Source of the DNA: Bacteroidales bacterium
GTDB lineage: Bacteria; Bacteroidota; Bacteroidia; Bacteroidales; F082
Assembly: GCA_016284305.1 (NCBI GenBank)
Contig: JAEEON010000074.1
Span: 62,001 to 126,000 of the forward strand
Direction: 5' to 3'
Length of the DNA stretch: 64,000 bases
Of this stretch, positions 46,423-56,534 are shown piece after piece. Every line of letters starts with the position of its first letter. Position 1 is the first letter of the stretch. The position numbers and the translations under genes were made by a program. A model generated the notes under the pieces. That model saw only the letters and a list, made by a program, of their open reading frames with translations. It did no database searches and had not been told where the DNA came from.

Positions 46423-47313
46423 ATGAAAAAAACAGACAACGTCATCCGATTCGACTGGGCTGCGAAAAACATCCTGCGCGACAAGGCCTCGTTTGTCATC
46501 CTCGAAGGGTTCTTGTCCGCCCTCCTGAATGAAAAAGTGACCATCATCGAACTCCTCGAGAGCGAAAGCAACCGACAACGGAGAACCGCCAAAGCCAACC
46601 GCGTCGATGTGAAAGCCAAAAACAACAAGGGAAAAATCTTCCTCATTGAAATCAAGCAGACTTCCGAGACGGATTATCTCGAGCGCATCGTCTTCAGCGC
46701 TGCAAAGACCATCACCGACCATATCGACTCTGGAATCAACTATGCCGGAATAAAGAAAGTGTATTCCGTCAACATCGTCTATTTTAACTTGGGTGAGGGT
46801 AGCGACTACCTTTATCACGGACAAAGCATCCTTCGAGGGGTCAACACCGGCGATACCCTGCTGATGACTAGCAAGGACAGCCAAGGGTTGAGAATGGTAA
46901 ACCCAAAGAGTATCTTCCCGGAATATTATATCCTTCGAGTGAAGAAGTTCAACGATGAAAACCCTATTACCGCATTCGGCGAGTGGATGCGATATTTCAA
47001 ATGGGGTTATATCGACCCAAACACAAAAGTCCCTGGCTTGATAGAAGCCATGGAACGGCTCAACGTACTTAAATTAAGCGAGGACGACCGGAAACGCTAT
47101 GAGTATGACCTCTATGACAGCCATTATGAGGAAGACATCGTGGATACTGCCCGTTTTGAAGGCAGGGAGCTGGGGAAAAAAGAAGGCCTTGAACAAGGAA
47201 GAATGGAAGGGATCGAACAAGGAAGAATGCTGGAAAAACAAGCACTATACGAAAGGATGAAAGCAGCTGGGGTTGACCCTGAATTAATAAAGAAACTCAT
47301 TGAATCATCCTAA
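46423..47313 (+). CDS. Rpn/PD-(D/E)XK nuclease family (transposase-like) protein
   Basis: FDWAAKNILRDKASFVILEGFLSALL...VDVKAKNNKGKIFLIEIKQTSE; typical C-term EGIEQGRMLEKQALYERMKAAGVDPELIKKLI. Confidence 0.85.
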   Translation: MKKTDNVIRFDWAAKNILRDKASFVILEGFLSALLNEKVTIIELLESESNRQRRTAKANRVDVKAKNNKGKIFLIEIKQTSETDYLERIVFSAAKTITDHIDSGINYAGIKKVYSVNIVYFNLGEGSDYLYHGQSILRGVNTGDTLLMTSKDSQGLRMVNPKSIFPEYYILRVKKFNDENPITAFGEWMRYFKWGYIDPNTKVPGLIEAMERLNVLKLSEDDRKRYEYDLYDSHYEEDIVDTARFEGRELGKKEGLEQGRMEGIEQGRMLEKQALYERMKAAGVDPELIKKLIESS

Positions 47314-48053
47314 TACCCTGGTGCCCAAGCTACAAATGGCGGGTTGGGATAGTCCTCCTTGTCATATTCCAACGGCTGGCCATCGCTGATCCTTAGCACC
47401 TTGCCTCCAGCAGCAGTGAGGATGGCATCGGCAGCGGCTGTGTCCCATTCTTTGGTCTTACTATAGCATACATACACATCGGCACTGCCTTCAACCAGTC
47501 GAGCGAACTTCAAGCTGCTGCCTTGTGAATCGATGACTAAGTCGGGATGAACAGGACGCAACACCTGATCGATATACTCATCTACCTCGGGAGTGCGGTG
47601 GGAACGGCTGACCAAAACGGTGAAAGGTGAAAGGTGAGAGGTGAAAGGTGAAAGGTAGGTGAGGCTGTTTATCTTGCCGTCTGATGCAGCCCATAATTGG
47701 TCGGTTACTGGGGCGTAGATCACACCTAACACAGGGCGTTTCTGTTCAATCAAGGCGATGTTGACCGTGAACTCACCATTGCGTTTGACAAACTCGGCGG
47801 TGCCATCCAAAGGATCGACCAACCAATAACGACCAAAAGTGGAACGGTCAGCAGGCAGGTCCTCCTCGCTGACAAAGGGCAAACCTGTTGGTTTCAGCAT
47901 CTCCTTGATGATGTTGCTTGCCCTTAGGTCGGCCTGGGTAACCGGCGAAGCATCGTCTTTGACATAAACCTCGAAAGACTGAGAATAGACTTCCATGATG
48001 GCTTTGCCCGCCATACGAGCTGCTTCAATAGCGAGATTAATCCATGTTTCCAT
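47310..48053 (-). CDS. cysQ: 3'(2'),5'-bisphosphate nucleotidase CysQ
   Basis: EDLPADRSTFGRYWLVDPLDGTAEFVKRNGEFTVNIALI; KTKEWDTAAADAILTAAGG. Confidence 0.9.
   Translation of the reverse strand: METWINLAIEAARMAGKAIMEVYSQSFEVYVKDDASPVTQADLRASNIIKEMLKPTGLPFVSEEDLPADRSTFGRYWLVDPLDGTAEFVKRNGEFTVNIALIEQKRPVLGVIYAPVTDQLWAASDGKINSLTYLSPFTSHLSPFTVLVSRSHRTPEVDEYIDQVLRPVHPDLVIDSQGSSLKFARLVEGSADVYVCYSKTKEWDTAAADAILTAAGGKVLRISDGQPLEYDKEDYPNPPFVAWAPGY
47619..47653. repeat. Heptad tandem repeat (GGTGARA)5 inside cysQ
   Basis: GGTGAAA GGTGAAA GGTGAGA GGTGAAA GGTGAAA; encodes YLSPFTSHLSPFT. Confidence 0.9.
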
Positions 48054-48142
48054 ACAGCAAAGATAAGAATCTGACCTAGTTTATTAATAATAAACTAATA
48101 ATTTTTTTAAAGATTTTTGCCTTTTATGCGCATTTATTCTAC

Positions 48143-48150
48143 TAATTTTG
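48143..48150 (+). promoter_or_regulatory. Putative -7 box (TAATTTTG) for topA
   Basis: TAnnTTTG ~57 bp upstream of the ATG. Confidence 0.4.
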
Positions 48151-48206
48151 CCGCCGTAATTCAAAATGGGGCCATCCCCCGAATCAACACAACCGAATAG
48201 CAAACC

Positions 48207-50531
48207 ATGACAAAGAATTTAGTTATCGTAGAGTCTCCTGCCAAAGCAAAGACCATCGAAGGTTTCTTGGGCAAGGAATATACTGTGAAGTCTAGCTATG
48301 GACACGTCCGCGATTTGAACAAGAACACGCTTAGCGTCAACATAGAGAAGGATTTCGAACCTGAATACGAGATCAGTGAAGACAAAAAGAACTTGGTGGC
48401 CGAGCTGAAGAAACTCTCCAACCAAGCCGACACCATCTGGCTGGCATCCGATGAAGACCGTGAGGGAGAATCGATTTCTTGGCATCTCTTTGAGGCTTTG
48501 GATCTGAAGAACAAAGACACCAAGCGTATTGTTTTCCATGAGATCACCAAGACGGCAATCTTGAACGCCATTCAGAACCCGCGTAACATCGACATGGACC
48601 TGGTGGCTGCCCAGCAGGCCCGCCGTGTGCTCGACCGTTTGGTGGGTTATGAGCTGTCGCCGCTGTTGTGGAAGAAGGTGAAACCCTCGCTCTCAGCCGG
48701 TCGTGTGCAGTCGGTAGCTGTGCGTCTCATCGTCGAACGTGAAGACGAAATCAAGAACTTCGTGCAGACCAGCGCCTATCGCATCACCGCACAGTTCTCA
48801 TTCATCCGCAACGGACAGGAATACACCCTCTCGGCTGAGATGCCCAACCGTTTCGATACCGAGGATGAAGCCCGCGCCTTTGTGGAGTCGTGCGTGAAAG
48901 CGACTTACAAGGTGGAAAATATCGAGAAGAAACCCGCCTCGAAGAGCCCGGCACCACCGTTCACCACCTCTACCTTGCAACAAGAGGCCGCACGAAAGCT
49001 CGGCTTCTCTGTGGCCAACACCATGCGCCTCGCCCAACAGCTTTACGAATCAGGTAAGATCACGTACATGCGTACCGACTCTGTCAACCTCTCGTCGCTG
49101 GCTCTGGGCATGGCCAAGAAAGAGATTACCGAAAATTACGGCGCCGAATATGTGAAGACCCGTCAATACCAAACCAAGACCAAGGGAGCCCAAGAGGCAC
49201 ATGAGGCTATTCGTCCCACTTACCTCGACCAACACACCATCAAAGGCACAGCCGATGAGCGCAGACTGTACGAACTGATCTGGAAACGCACCATCGCTTC
49301 ACAGATGACCGATGCGCAAATCGAACGCACCAATGTCAACATCGGCATCTCCTCGTCCGACAAGAAGTTTGCCGCTACCGGTGAGGTCATCCTCTTTGAC
49401 GGCTTCCTGAAGGTATATATGGAGAGCTATGATGACGACCGTCAGGAAGAAAAAGCCAGCGTGTTGCCTCCCATCGAGGTGGGCCTGCCCCTCGACCTTG
49501 AGAAGATGGAAGCCCAACAACGCTTCACCCGTCACCCACTTCGCTATACCGAGGCCAGCCTCGTGAAAAAGATGGAAGAGCTGGGTATCGGCCGTCCTTC
49601 AACCTACGCTCCCACCATCTCCACCATCCAGAAACGCGAATACGTCACCCGTGGCGACATCCCGGGTGTCACGCAATATTTCAATGTCATCACCCTGAAA
49701 AACGACAGAATCACCGAAAAGAAAGGGAAAGAGAACTATGGCGCCGAGAAAGGCAAGCTGCTGCCTACCGACATCGGCATCCTAGTCAACAAGTTCTTGC
49801 TGCGTTACTTCGAGAGCATCATCGACTACAACTTCACCGCCAATGTGGAGAAGGAGTTCGACAAGATTTCGGAAGGCCTGTGCGAGTGGAACAAGATGAT
49901 CAAGGAGTTTTACTCCGGTTTCCACAAGCAAGTGGTCAGCACTACTGAGAACTCAGGCAAGTTTAGCGGTGAAAAGTTGCTGGGTGTAGATCCAGAGACG
50001 GGCAAGAAAGTGTACGTGAAAGTTGGACGATTCGGTCCAGTGGCTCAAATTGGCGACACCGAGTCGGAAGAAAAACCTCGCTTTGCCGGCCTTCACAAGG
50101 ATCAGAGCATCGAAAACATCACCCTTGAAGAGGTGTTGAAGCTTTTCGAATTCCCAAGAATCCTCGGCCAGTATGAGGACAAGGAAGTCAGCGTTTCAGT
50201 AGGCCGTTTTGGTCCATATGTGAAGCACAACAACAACTTCTTCAGTCTGGCCAAGACCGACAATCCTGCCAACATCGACATTGAACGTGCCATTGAGATC
50301 ATCGAGGAGAAACGCAAGAAAGACGTGGAGAACACTTTGGCGACCTTCGACAACGACCCCGACATGAAGGTGTTGAACGGCAGGTTCGGCCCGTACATCT
50401 CATACAAAAAGAAGAATTACCGTCTTGCCAAGGACGTTGATCCTCGCTCGTTGAGCTATGAGGATTGCCTTAAGCTGGTGGAGGCCGATCCGAAGACCAC
50501 TACCAAGCGCAGGACTGTAAAGAAAAAATAA
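48207..50531 (+). CDS. topA: DNA topoisomerase I
   Basis: LVIVESPAKAKTIEGFLG, ASDEDREGESISWHL, SGKITYMRTDSVNLS. Confidence 0.97.
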   Translation: MTKNLVIVESPAKAKTIEGFLGKEYTVKSSYGHVRDLNKNTLSVNIEKDFEPEYEISEDKKNLVAELKKLSNQADTIWLASDEDREGESISWHLFEALDLKNKDTKRIVFHEITKTAILNAIQNPRNIDMDLVAAQQARRVLDRLVGYELSPLLWKKVKPSLSAGRVQSVAVRLIVEREDEIKNFVQTSAYRITAQFSFIRNGQEYTLSAEMPNRFDTEDEARAFVESCVKATYKVENIEKKPASKSPAPPFTTSTLQQEAARKLGFSVANTMRLAQQLYESGKITYMRTDSVNLSSLALGMAKKEITENYGAEYVKTRQYQTKTKGAQEAHEAIRPTYLDQHTIKGTADERRLYELIWKRTIASQMTDAQIERTNVNIGISSSDKKFAATGEVILFDGFLKVYMESYDDDRQEEKASVLPPIEVGLPLDLEKMEAQQRFTRHPLRYTEASLVKKMEELGIGRPSTYAPTISTIQKREYVTRGDIPGVTQYFNVITLKNDRITEKKGKENYGAEKGKLLPTDIGILVNKFLLRYFESIIDYNFTANVEKEFDKISEGLCEWNKMIKEFYSGFHKQVVSTTENSGKFSGEKLLGVDPETGKKVYVKVGRFGPVAQIGDTESEEKPRFAGLHKDQSIENITLEEVLKLFEFPRILGQYEDKEVSVSVGRFGPYVKHNNNFFSLAKTDNPANIDIERAIEIIEEKRKKDVENTLATFDNDPDMKVLNGRFGPYISYKKKNYRLAKDVDPRSLSYEDCLKLVEADPKTTTKRRTVKKK

Positions 50532-50578
50532 TTGTGAAGCATTAAAAGAACAAATCATTAATCTTAAATCAATAAACC

Positions 50579-51613
50579 ATGGAGAAAAAAGACCTTCTGA
50601 AAGATGTTGTTGAACACATCGACATCAAGAGCTACGACTCGACCCAACTGATCAATGCCATGCGCAAAATGTCGTTCACCTCGCGTGACACGGCCCGTGC
50701 CGCCGACATTCTTTGCCAGATGATCGCTGAGAAAGACTGCACCAACATCCTCACCATTGCCGGTTCGACTTCGGCTGCCGGCTGCATGCAGGTTTATGTA
50801 GAGATGGTGAAGAACAAGATGATTGACGCCGTGGTCTCCACCGGTGCTTCCATCATCGACATGGACCTCTTCGAGGCCTTAGGTTACAAGCATTACATCG
50901 GCACCAAGGAGAACGTCATCCCCGACACCAAGCTGCGTGAGCTCTACATCGACCGTATCTATGACACCTTCATCGACGAGGAAGAGCTGCAAGCTTGCGA
51001 CCAGGCAACCTGCGACGTCGCTGACACCCTCGAATGCCGTCCTTACAGCAGCCGTGAGTTCCTCTATGAGGTGGGCAAATGGCTCGCCAACGGTCATGGC
51101 GTGAAGAAGGAAAGCCTTATCCAGACCTGCTACGAATGCGGCGTGCCGATCTTCTGCCCCGCTTTCAGCGACTCTTCAGCAGGCTTCGGCATCGGCAAGC
51201 ACCAATGGCTGCGCAAGCAAGCCGGTAAACCCTATGTGAGCATCGACTCGGTGGCCGACTTCCTTGAACTCACCCAGATCAAGATGGCCAGCCCACAGTC
51301 AGGCCTCTTCATGGTTGGCGGTGGCACGCCCAAGAACTTCGCACAAGACACCGTCGTCTGCGCTGAGATCCTCGGCCATGAGGTGCCTATGCACAAGTAT
51401 GCCATCCAAATCACCGTGGCCGACGTCCGCGACGGCGCCTGCTCCTCCTCCACCCTGCTCGAAGCTGGCTCATGGGGCAAAGTGAGCGAAGAACTCCAAC
51501 AGATGGTCTATGCCGAAGGCACCACCGTCATCCCCGCCATCGTCAGCTATGCCTACCATAACGCCGCTTGGCGCGATCGTGAGTACAAGAACTGGCAAAA
51601 ACTCTATAAATAA
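50579..51613 (+). CDS. Deoxyhypusine-synthase-family protein
   Basis: IAGSTSAAGCMQVYVEMVKNKMIDAVVSTGASI...SSSTLLEAGSWGKVSEE (WGK lysine conserved). Confidence 0.85.
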   Translation: MEKKDLLKDVVEHIDIKSYDSTQLINAMRKMSFTSRDTARAADILCQMIAEKDCTNILTIAGSTSAAGCMQVYVEMVKNKMIDAVVSTGASIIDMDLFEALGYKHYIGTKENVIPDTKLRELYIDRIYDTFIDEEELQACDQATCDVADTLECRPYSSREFLYEVGKWLANGHGVKKESLIQTCYECGVPIFCPAFSDSSAGFGIGKHQWLRKQAGKPYVSIDSVADFLELTQIKMASPQSGLFMVGGGTPKNFAQDTVVCAEILGHEVPMHKYAIQITVADVRDGACSSSTLLEAGSWGKVSEELQQMVYAEGTTVIPAIVSYAYHNAAWRDREYKNWQKLYK

Positions 51614-51695
51614 TTGAGAATTGAGAATTGAGAGGTGTTTTCTTACGAAAGCTACCTCTCAATTCTCACCTTTCACCTCTCACCTTTCACCTCCC
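51614..51695. repeat. Inverted heptad repeats (TTGAGAA/GGTGAAA) abutting the start codon of 51696
   Basis: Left arm TTGAGAA TTGAGAA TTGAGAGGT; right arm complementary ACCTCTCAATTCTC then CACCTTT heptads up to the ATG. Confidence 0.85.
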
Positions 51696-52871
51696 ATGGA
51701 CATTAGCATGTTTCTTGAGCCTGTGCCGGACAAGTGTTTCACCAAGAATGTCCGTCCCGGGAAGAATACTTTCGGAGAAACCATCACCGTTTTTCGTGAC
51801 GAAGAGGATTTCCCCGAACTGGAAGGTTTTCAACTGGCCTTGATCGGCATCAAGGAAGAACGCGGTGCCATCGACAACCACGGATGTGCCGATGGCGCTG
51901 ACTATATCCGCAAAGCCTTCTACCAACTCTTCAATCATTGGGACAACATTAAAATTGTCGATCTCGGCAATATCAAGATTGGGCAAGAGATCACCGACAC
52001 CTACTACGCCCTCAACCAGGTGCTCACCGAACTCCTCAAAGAACATATCTTGCCCATCCTCTTCGGTGGCGGACAGGACATGACCTATCCCATGTACCAA
52101 GTCTATGAACCTACCGGAAAACTGGTCAACATCGCCACCATCGATCCCTTGTTCGACTTGGGCAACGACAACGAAGGCCTCAACTCACATTCCTATCTCA
52201 GCCATATCATCCTTCACCAACCCAACTTCCTATTCAACTTCACTAACATAGGATATCAATCATATTATGTTGATAATGAAAGTATTGAGTTGATGAAACA
52301 GCTGCTCTTCGACGTGTATCGCCTAGGCAACCTGAAGCAACACATCGAACTCACCGAACCGCTGATTCGCAATGCAAACATCCTCAGCATCGACATGAGT
52401 GCCATCCGTGCTGCCGATGCCCCAGGGGTGAAAAACGCCTCTCCCAACGGTTTCAACGGCGAAGAGGCCTGCCGAATGACCCGTTATGCCGGACTCAACT
52501 ACAAACTCTCTTCCATCGGCTTCTTCGAGTACAATCCTCATTACGACATCAACTCGCGTACTGCCAACCTCATTGCCGAGATGATGTGGTACTTCATCGA
52601 AGGCTACAGCAACAGGCAAGACGACCTTCCTACCACTGACAGCACCGATTTCAAACGCTACAACGTGCAAATCGGCGAAGGCGAAGAGAACGTCATCTTC
52701 CTTTGCCATAAAATCACCGGAAAATGGTGGATTGACATGTCGTTCATGCACCCCGACGATCCGCGCTATGAGCGGCACCACTTCATCCCCTGCTCAAGAG
52801 AGGACTATGAACAGGCTTTGAACAACGAGCTGCCCGACAAATGGTGGCAGTTCTACCAGAAATTGATGTGA
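51696..52871 (+). CDS. Arginase/ureohydrolase-fold protein with degenerate metal-binding motifs
   Basis: [42 protein letters not shown] align with the three arginase motifs. Confidence 0.75.
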   Translation: MDISMFLEPVPDKCFTKNVRPGKNTFGETITVFRDEEDFPELEGFQLALIGIKEERGAIDNHGCADGADYIRKAFYQLFNHWDNIKIVDLGNIKIGQEITDTYYALNQVLTELLKEHILPILFGGGQDMTYPMYQVYEPTGKLVNIATIDPLFDLGNDNEGLNSHSYLSHIILHQPNFLFNFTNIGYQSYYVDNESIELMKQLLFDVYRLGNLKQHIELTEPLIRNANILSIDMSAIRAADAPGVKNASPNGFNGEEACRMTRYAGLNYKLSSIGFFEYNPHYDINSRTANLIAEMMWYFIEGYSNRQDDLPTTDSTDFKRYNVQIGEGEENVIFLCHKITGKWWIDMSFMHPDDPRYERHHFIPCSREDYEQALNNELPDKWWQFYQKLM

Positions 52872-52876
52872 TCTCC

Positions 52877-53455
52877 ATGGAAACCGAGAAAATCATCTTA
52901 GGCATCGACCCTGGCACCATCGTGATGGGCTATGGACTCCTCCAACAGAAAGGCAAGGAGCTGAGCATCATCCGAATGGGTGTGTTAAAGCTAGGAAAGC
53001 TTGAAAACCAGGCACTTAAGCTAAAGAAGATTTTTGAGCGCATGTTGGAACTCATCGAGGAATACAAACCTGATGAGATGGCTATTGAGGCTCCGTTTTT
53101 CGGCAAAAACGTACAATCGATGCTCAAGTTAGGCCGAGCTCAAGGCGTGGCTATGGCCGCAGCTTTGTATCGCGACATCCCGATTTTCGAATATGCTCCT
53201 CGTACCATCAAACAGACCATCACCGGCAACGGCAGCGCCTCTAAGGAGCAAGTGTCGAAGATGCTGCAAGCCATGTTACGTTTCGACGAGATACCCGAGT
53301 TCTTTGATGCCACCGATGCTTTGGCAGCGGCAGTCTGTCATTACCTCGACCGAGGCAAGGACGTCAACTACACCAAGCCCAAAAAGAAACGAACCTCGTC
53401 CAGTGCTGACTGGGCGAAGTTCGTTATGGAAAACCCTAATAGAGTTGAAAGGTGA
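52877..53455 (+). CDS. ruvC: Holliday junction resolvase RuvC
   Basis: [51 protein letters not shown]. Confidence 0.95.
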   Translation: METEKIILGIDPGTIVMGYGLLQQKGKELSIIRMGVLKLGKLENQALKLKKIFERMLELIEEYKPDEMAIEAPFFGKNVQSMLKLGRAQGVAMAAALYRDIPIFEYAPRTIKQTITGNGSASKEQVSKMLQAMLRFDEIPEFFDATDALAAAVCHYLDRGKDVNYTKPKKKRTSSSADWAKFVMENPNRVER

Positions 53456-53524
53456 AAGATGAAAGGTACCTATCGGTGTCCATCTTTCACCTTTCAACTT
53501 TCATCTTTCACCTTTCATCTTCAC
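53444..53524. repeat. Inverted heptad repeat/bidirectional hairpin between convergent ruvC and EF-G genes
   Basis: GTTGAAAGGTGAAAGAT vs ATCTTTCACCTTTCAAC, 17-bp perfect arms; contains both stop codons. Confidence 0.9.
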
Positions 53525-55567
53525 AATCTCTTCCTGTTTATCCTTTGGAGTCGGAGTATATTGATAGAACTCCATCGAATAGTTGGCTCGACCTGAAGTG
53601 AGGTTACGGAGTGCGGTGGCATAGCCAAACATCTCCATCAGCGGCACGAAGGCATCGAGTTTCTGTGAACCCTTGCGGAAACGGCGCATGTTCTCGATGC
53701 GACCGCGACGTTTGTTGATGTCACCGGTCACATTGCCGATGTAGTCGTCGGGGGTGTTGATCTCCACCTTCATCATGGGTTCAAGCAACACGGGACTAGC
53801 TTTCATGAAGGCTTGTTTGAAGCACATCTGGGCGCAGAGTTGGAAAGCCATGTCGCTTGAATCGACAGGGTGTGAACTACCGTCAACGAGCACGCATTTC
53901 ACATCGACCACTGGATATCCGGCAAATGGACCTTTGAGCATGGCTGCGGCCAAGCCTTTTTCCACCGAAGGGATGTATTCCTTCGGGACGACGCCACCTT
54001 TGCTGATATCGATGAACTCGAAGCCCTTGCCTGGGTTCGGTTCAAAGCGGATGACGGTATGTGCGTATTGACCCTTGCCACCCGTCTGTTTCACAAACTT
54101 GTAGTTACATTCGAACGGTGCGGTGATGGTCTCACGGAACGATACCGACGGAGCGCCTACCGACACCGGCACCTTAAACTCGGTGTTGATACGGTCAACG
54201 ATAATCTCAAGGTGCAACTCGCCCATGCCAGCGATAATGGTTTCTTCCGTCTCCTCGTCGAAATGGGCACGGAATGACGGATCTTCATTACAGAGCTTGG
54301 CCAAAGCTTCGCTGAGCTTGCTGCGGTTTTTCTTGTCTTCGAGGTTGACTTTCATCTCGATAACCGCTGGTGGGATATGGATGTTTTCGAGCATCAACGG
54401 GGCTTTCTCGTCGCACAGTGTATCGCCCGTACGGGTGAGTTTCATGCCCACGAGGGCTACGATTTCGCCCGGACCGGCCTCATTGATCTCTTCACGTTCC
54501 TTGGCTTTGATACGGAAGATACGTCCCACACGCTCACTCTTTCCTTTATTGGTGTTAAACACGCTCATGCCGTTGACAAGCTTGCCGCTGAAGATACGGA
54601 TGAAGGTCTGTTGACCCACGTAAGGATCGTTGATGAGTTTGAAGGCCAGGGCGGAGAAAGGCTCGTTCTCCGAAGGGTTGCGTTGGCAGGTCTTTTCCTC
54701 GTTATAAGGATCATGTGCGATGACGGCGCCGAGGTCTTTTGGCGACGGAAGGTAATCGACGATGGCGTCGAGCAGCAGCTGGATGCCTTTGTTCTTATAG
54801 GCGGCACCACAGAGCACGGGCACCATCATCAGCTTGATGGTGGCTTTGCGGATGGCCGACATCAGCAGGGCAGTAGGGATTTCCTTGTCATCAAGGTAAA
54901 GTTCGGCCACATCGTCGTCGAGGTCTGCCACTTTCTCTATCAAGTTACGGCGAGCGACGAGGGCTTGCTCCATCATCTGCTCTGGGATGGGGCCAACAAT
55001 ACGTTCTTTTTCGCGGAACTGAACCGAGTTCATCTGCACCAGGTCGATCATGCCTTCAAAGGAGGACTCAGCTCCGATGGGGAGATGCAACGGCACGGCA
55101 TTAGCTCCAAGGTATTTGTTCATTTGGTTGACCACTTCGTTGAAGTCGGCGCCAGTACGGTCCATTTTGTTGACGAAGGCGATGCGGGGCACGCGGTATT
55201 TGTCGGCTTGGTTCCACACCGTTTCCGACTGAGGCTCCACGCCGCCGACGGCGCAAAACACAGCGACCATGCCGTCGATGACACGCAACGAGCGTTCCAC
55301 CTCGACAGTGAAGTCAACGTGACCGGGAGTATCGATAAGGTTGATTTGATGATCGTTCCAATGGGCGGTGATGGCCGCCGATGCGATAGTGATGCCGCGT
55401 TCCTGCTCCTGCTTCATGAAGTCCATGGTGGCTTGGCCATCATGGGTCTCACCCACCTTGCGGTTGACACCGGTGAAAAACAGAATGCGTTCTGAAACCG
55501 TAGTTTTTCCTGCATCGATATGGGCTGCAATACCGATGTTGCGGAGTTTGGAAATGTTCTGACTCAT
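53501..55567 (-). CDS. fusA: Elongation factor G (paralogue-like)
   Basis: [44 protein letters not shown]; located outside a str operon. Confidence 0.93.
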   Translation of the reverse strand: MSQNISKLRNIGIAAHIDAGKTTVSERILFFTGVNRKVGETHDGQATMDFMKQEQERGITIASAAITAHWNDHQINLIDTPGHVDFTVEVERSLRVIDGMVAVFCAVGGVEPQSETVWNQADKYRVPRIAFVNKMDRTGADFNEVVNQMNKYLGANAVPLHLPIGAESSFEGMIDLVQMNSVQFREKERIVGPIPEQMMEQALVARRNLIEKVADLDDDVAELYLDDKEIPTALLMSAIRKATIKLMMVPVLCGAAYKNKGIQLLLDAIVDYLPSPKDLGAVIAHDPYNEEKTCQRNPSENEPFSALAFKLINDPYVGQQTFIRIFSGKLVNGMSVFNTNKGKSERVGRIFRIKAKEREEINEAGPGEIVALVGMKLTRTGDTLCDEKAPLMLENIHIPPAVIEMKVNLEDKKNRSKLSEALAKLCNEDPSFRAHFDEETEETIIAGMGELHLEIIVDRINTEFKVPVSVGAPSVSFRETITAPFECNYKFVKQTGGKGQYAHTVIRFEPNPGKGFEFIDISKGGVVPKEYIPSVEKGLAAAMLKGPFAGYPVVDVKCVLVDGSSHPVDSSDMAFQLCAQMCFKQAFMKASPVLLEPMMKVEINTPDDYIGNVTGDINKRRGRIENMRRFRKGSQKLDAFVPLMEMFGYATALRNLTSGRANYSMEFYQYTPTPKDKQEEIVKMKGER

Positions 55568-55624
55568 GGGATTGAAAATGGAATGTTTTTTGTAGTATAT
55601 TGGGGCTGCAAAATTACAAATAAA

Positions 55625-55828
55625 ATGGCTGACTACAAAAAACTTTATCGTTCGAGAGACAAGAAATTGTGCGGTGTCTGTGGTGGACTCGCCGAGTACT
55701 TTGATTTGGACCCTACATTGCTTCGTTTGCTGTGGATCATCCTTACCTTTGCAAGTTGCTCGTTAGGCCTCATCGCCTATCTCGTATGCGCCTTGATCGT
55801 GCCACAGAAGCCTGACAACATGGCATGA
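55625..55828 (+). CDS. PspC-domain protein
   Basis: [36 protein letters not shown]. Confidence 0.9.
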   Translation: MADYKKLYRSRDKKLCGVCGGLAEYFDLDPTLLRLLWIILTFASCSLGLIAYLVCALIVPQKPDNMA

Positions 55829-55831
55829 GTC

Positions 55832-56458
55832 TTACCAGATATCCGACCACGTGACTGAAATCACGTGGTTGGTTGATTTTTCCATTTCCTTAAACACGTT
55901 GGAGAAGCCGTAGGTGTAGCGTAGTTCCACAAACCAATAGCTTACCGCAACAGTGAGTCCATAGTCGATTCTATTGAAGCTACCTATGGCCCACGGTGTA
56001 ATGGTCTGGACGGTTTTACGTGGATCCTTTACGGATTCCACGGCATCGCCTTTCAGGCAGAAACCAATTTGTGGTCCCACCCGAAGACGTATCAACTTCG
56101 ATTCATCTTCGTCATCAGGAGTCCATTTCCTAAAATAGAAATTAAACAGCAACGGAATATTGATGTACGACGATTTTTCCATGATTCGCAACTTGTTGCC
56201 ATTGTCAAGAATGCCTTGTTTGGAGCTGGTCCCCTGTCTTGAATAGATGACATCGAGTTCAGCACCGACGATGAAGTGTTCAGGAATCAAAGCCACTCGG
56301 AATCCGAAACAGAAGTCCGTACGAAAGCGTGTAGTGTCGAAGTCGGTGAGACTCATCGTGGAAAAAGTCGGACCCAAAATGAGCCCTCCTCCAAGACGCT
56401 GGGCTTGGAGACAACCCATCAAGAAGAGACACAAAACAAAAAAAACACAGCGGCGCAT
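55832..56458 (-). CDS. PorT-like outer-membrane beta-barrel protein
   Basis: Signal peptide MRRCVFFVLCLFLMGCLQAQ; barrel-like strands; ATG at 56458. Confidence 0.7.
   Translation of the reverse strand: MRRCVFFVLCLFLMGCLQAQRLGGGLILGPTFSTMSLTDFDTTRFRTDFCFGFRVALIPEHFIVGAELDVIYSRQGTSSKQGILDNGNKLRIMEKSSYINIPLLFNFYFRKWTPDDEDESKLIRLRVGPQIGFCLKGDAVESVKDPRKTVQTITPWAIGSFNRIDYGLTVAVSYWFVELRYTYGFSNVFKEMEKSTNHVISVTWSDIW
55846..55869. terminator. Hairpin in convergent 3' ends (within PorT-like CDS)
   Basis: ACCACGTGA ctgaaa TCACGTGGT perfect stem, 18 bp after the PspC-domain gene stop. Confidence 0.55.
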
Positions 56459-56502
56459 GATCGTGGTTTTAATAATCCGTTGTGCAAAACTAAAACTTTT
56501 TC

Positions 56503-56510
56503 TATTTTTG
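56503..56510 (+). promoter_or_regulatory. Putative -7 box (TATTTTTG)
   Basis: TAnnTTTG 25 bp upstream of the ATG at 56535. Confidence 0.45.
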
Positions 56511-56534
56511 CAGTTTAATTCGTTTTTATTTTTT

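Noticed and set aside
46423-47313. Rpn/PD-(D/E)XK protein as active mobile element
   Set aside because: No terminal repeats or target duplication seen; reported only as a nuclease-family CDS.
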